NCBI RefSeq assembly: GCF_025152745.1
Contig: NZ_CP104040.1
Coordinates: 3,472,001-3,536,000, forward strand
DNA: 64,000 nucleotides
Direction: 5' to 3'
DNA from: Rhizobium sp. WSM4643
GTDB taxonomy: Bacteria; Pseudomonadota; Alphaproteobacteria; Rhizobiales; Rhizobiaceae
Positions 62,070 through 64,000 of this stretch are shown piece by piece. Position 1 is the first letter of the stretch. Each line of letters begins with the position of its first letter. Both the position numbers and the translations under genes were made by a program. The notes under the pieces were generated by a model. That model worked only from the letters and a program-made list of their open reading frames with translations, made no database searches and was not told the origin of the DNA.

Positions 62070-63278
62070 ATGACAGACACGACATCAGAACTCGACGACG
62101 CGGCGATAGTCTTTGATACCGCCGAGCCAGCCGCCTGGAGTGCCGCGACTTGGTTTGCCGTTCTTTCGATGGCCGCTACCAGCTTCGCGCTGGTATCGGC
62201 TGAATTCCTGCCGGCGGGCCTGTTGACCCCAATGGCGCGCGATCTCGGGATTACCGAGGGAACAGCCGGACAGGTCGTCACCGCGACCGCTTCCGTCGGC
62301 GCCGTGACGGCCCTATTGAGCAATGTTCTTATCGGCACACTGAACCGCAAGGCGGTGCTGGTCGGTCTTAGCGCGTTGGCGATCGGATCCAATATTCTCG
62401 CAGCACTAGCGACTGATTTTTGGCTATTGTTGTTGGGACGGGCTGGGCTAGGCATCGCGCTTAGCGGCTTCTGGGCGCTTTCAGTCGCGGTCGTGGCTCG
62501 GTTGGTTGGCGCCAATGCAACAGGTCGGGGCATGGCTGTTGTCACCCTTGGCGTCTCGCTCGCCACCATAGCTGCGCCATCGATGGGCGCTTTGATCAGC
62601 GATTGGCTGGGATGGCGCATCGCCATGGCGATGACCGCCGGGCTTGCCGCACTTGCCATGGTGCTGCAGGCGCTCAGCTTGCCAACGCTGCCCGCAAGCA
62701 CAAGCAACAGGCTCGCCGACGTGTTCCGGCTCACAGGCCGGCGTGGCGTTCAACTGGGAATGCTTGCCATCCTTTTGCTAATGACGGGGCATTTTGCTGG
62801 CTCGGTTTATGTGCGACCCTTCCTCGAACAAGTGACGCTCCTTAAAACCGAATGGATCGCCTTAGCGCTGCTTGGGTTTGGCATCGCCTCTGTGATCGGC
62901 AACGTCGCCGGTGGCCGAATGGCCGACGCAAGTATCCGCCTGGCGCTTGGTGTTACCGCCGCACTGATGGCGATTGCGGCGCTCGCCTTGGTGCTTTGGG
63001 GTGCTTATATCGGCGTTGCGTTCGCCTTCGTTTCGCTTTGGGGTCTAGCGTTCGGCATGGCGCCGGTGGTGCTGCCGACCAATCTGTCCCGCGGAGCACC
63101 CGACGCTCTGGAGGCAGCGGGGAGCCTGATGGTCGTCTCTTTTCAGGTCGCCATCAGTATCGGCGCGGTTTTCGGCGGCTATGTCGTCGATCACTACGGC
63201 GCTGTCGGTCCTTTGACCGTTACCGCTGTCCTAGCCGCATCGACGGTCGCCTTGGCGCTGCTGCAGCCTCGCAGCTGA
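62070..63278 (+). CDS. MFS efflux transporter (DHA1, NepI/YdeA-like)
   Basis: Inner-membrane exporter of 402 aa with 12 hydrophobic segments. The first helix region holds FALVSAEFLPAGLLTPMARDLG, a signature of the purine-ribonucleoside or arabinose/sugar efflux branch of DHA1 proteins, and the loop between helices 2 and 3 is diverged (NRKAVLVGL). LGLFVV-type motif C is present in helix 5 (VTLGVSLATIAAPSMGALISD). It follows the AraC-type gene directly; such pairs are common for inducible efflux. The substrate is unknown. Confidence 0.9.
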   Translation: MTDTTSELDDAAIVFDTAEPAAWSAATWFAVLSMAATSFALVSAEFLPAGLLTPMARDLGITEGTAGQVVTATASVGAVTALLSNVLIGTLNRKAVLVGLSALAIGSNILAALATDFWLLLLGRAGLGIALSGFWALSVAVVARLVGANATGRGMAVVTLGVSLATIAAPSMGALISDWLGWRIAMAMTAGLAALAMVLQALSLPTLPASTSNRLADVFRLTGRRGVQLGMLAILLLMTGHFAGSVYVRPFLEQVTLLKTEWIALALLGFGIASVIGNVAGGRMADASIRLALGVTAALMAIAALALVLWGAYIGVAFAFVSLWGLAFGMAPVVLPTNLSRGAPDALEAAGSLMVVSFQVAISIGAVFGGYVVDHYGAVGPLTVTAVLAASTVALALLQPRS

Positions 63279-63366
63279 TCTTCCCCTTCTGGGTTGAGCA
63301 AGTGCGACTCTCGTTGACAGGCAAGCGTCATCGAGAGCTGGACACCGTGCCCGACCTGAGAGGTAG

Positions 63367-63500
63367 GTGACATTTTGTACCGGAGACATGGGTAACACTT
63401 TCCGTTTTGAAGCGGGAGGTGTTGATGCCGTGGAGAGAGACTTCGGTCATGGAGGAACGTCTTCGATTTGTCGCCCGGCTGCTTGAGGGCGAGGGTATGA
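63367..63500 (+). mobile_element. End fragment of an IS481-family element
   Basis: A terminus-like sequence beginning TGACATTTTGTACCGGA and a ribosome site AGCGGGAGGTG lead to an ATG at 63425 that reads MPWRETSVMEERLRFVARL, then LEGEGM, the usual start of IS481 transposases. The match stops at about 63500, after 24 codons. No right end or catalytic domain is present, so this is a relic abutting the HWE kinase gene. Confidence 0.75.
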
Positions 63501-63518
63501 GGCGAGTGCACAGATCCG

Positions 63519-63998
63519 TCACACGGAGGTCGAGCCTGCCAATGGGATCTCAATGTCGATAAGCAGCCCTTCATCCGACCAGATTTTCTGAAGACGTCCT
63601 TTAAGCTGCTTTTCAACCATTGCGCCGACAATCACCGTGCCAAAACCTCGTTTGGCTGATCTAGGCGGAGTGTCGATGCCCACCTCCTGCCACCGGATGT
63701 TAAAGCCTGCCCCGGACGGTCTTGGCTTCCAACTGATTGAAAGCTTACCTTGCGTAGCGGCAAGCGCACCGTGGTGGGCTGCGTTGACAGCGAGTTCATG
63801 GAGCACGAGCGCAAGGGGCTGGACGACCGGCGCAGCCATTTTGATATCCGGTCCGCTAAAAAAAGCGCGGGTGGCCGCAAACGGCGACACCTGCTGGCGA
63901 ATGAGTTCCTCAAGAGAAACGCTTGTCCATCTTCGTGCAGCAAGCAAGGTATGGGCACGGGCGAGCGCCTGCACGCGGTGTTGAATAGCGGCGGCGTA
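63519..63998 (-). CDS. HWE-type sensor histidine kinase, C-terminal part (5' beyond the window)
   Basis: The frame is open to the right window edge, so only the last 159 residues are seen. It begins in the dimerisation region (YAAAIQHRVQALARAHTLLA, the phosphoacceptor His lying just outside or at this helix) and contains the ATPase N box LALVLHELAVNAAHHGALA, followed by ISWKPRPSGAGFNIRWQEVG and the G box RGFGTVIVGAMVEKQLKG. These are marks of the HWE/HisKA_2 kinases common in rhizobia. The sensor region is unknown. Confidence 0.82.
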   Translation of the reverse strand, partial: YAAAIQHRVQALARAHTLLAARRWTSVSLEELIRQQVSPFAATRAFFSGPDIKMAAPVVQPLALVLHELAVNAAHHGALAATQGKLSISWKPRPSGAGFNIRWQEVGIDTPPRSAKRGFGTVIVGAMVEKQLKGRLQKIWSDEGLLIDIEIPLAGSTSV

Positions 63999-64000
63999 AA

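Noticed and set aside
1..64000. CRISPR arrays, rRNA or tRNA genes
   Set aside because: No regularly spaced direct repeats, no rRNA-like stretches and no recognisable tRNA T-loop signatures were noticed; a covariance-model scan would settle tRNAs and small RNAs.

Overview
The window reads as a Rhizobiaceae genome segment, most like Rhizobium of the leguminosarum/etli type. The support is protein-level: sugar ABC transporters of rhizobial style, ExoY/ExoP/ExoF/ExoQ-type polysaccharide genes, a rhizobial penicillin-binding protein 1A, a GAF-PAS-histidine kinase fused to a Ser/Thr-kinase-like domain, an HWE kinase, and mosaic intergenic palindromes. Genes are GC-rich and often coupled by ATGA overlaps. 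Insertion sequences, decayed genes and an orphaned transporter suggest an accessory replicon or island, which is inference. I recognise no rRNA, tRNA or CRISPR array.

1-4.6 kb: a tightly overlapping operon of two CUT1 permeases (the first cut by the window edge), a SIS-domain sugar isomerase/deglycase-like protein, a PfkB kinase and a MalK/UgpC-type ATPase. It is probably an uptake and catabolic route for an amino sugar or glycated compound. A perfect hairpin and two palindromic repeats follow.

4.8-24.6 kb: a large Wzx/Wzy-type polysaccharide locus. The minus strand carries a secreted GH16 glycanase, a flippase, two GT4 glycosyltransferases and a Crp/Fnr regulator. Diverging from it on the plus strand are an ExoY-like phosphoglycosyltransferase, a Wzz/Wzc chain-length protein with a degenerate Walker A, a GT2, a Wza/ExoF-like export protein and a Wzy-like polymerase, closed by a 99-aa membrane protein. 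A GT8 and another GT2 follow. The locus then shows a condensed second copy of its own frame: Crp/Fnr regulator, ExoY-like protein and small membrane protein, without the genes between. A 34-nt block is conserved before both exoY copies at the same spacing. An acyltransferase ends the region.

24.8-34.8 kb: a PQQ glucose dehydrogenase, a FadR-type GntR regulator, and a CUT2 sugar transporter (binding protein, ATPase, permease) with an NAD-dependent epimerase, carrying a candidate FadR-family operator. An orphan UgpC-type ATPase and two genes truncated head to head follow, marking a rearrangement.

34.8-38.4 kb: a nested mobile element. An IS630-family transposase in two frames has one terminal repeat beside it and the matching repeat 3.5 kb away; between them lie an IS91-like transposase and a tyrosine recombinase.

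38.9-54.3 kb: a J-domain protein, PBP1A, small hypothetical genes, a frameshifted CGNR regulator, two response regulators, a 1926-aa trifunctional sensor kinase, and a decayed hipBA-like pair.

54.4-64 kb: an ABC transporter operon with an AttH-like lipocalin protein, htpG with a sigma-32-like promoter, an AraC regulator next to an MFS exporter, an IS481 end fragment, and the 3' part of an HWE histidine kinase cut by the window edge.
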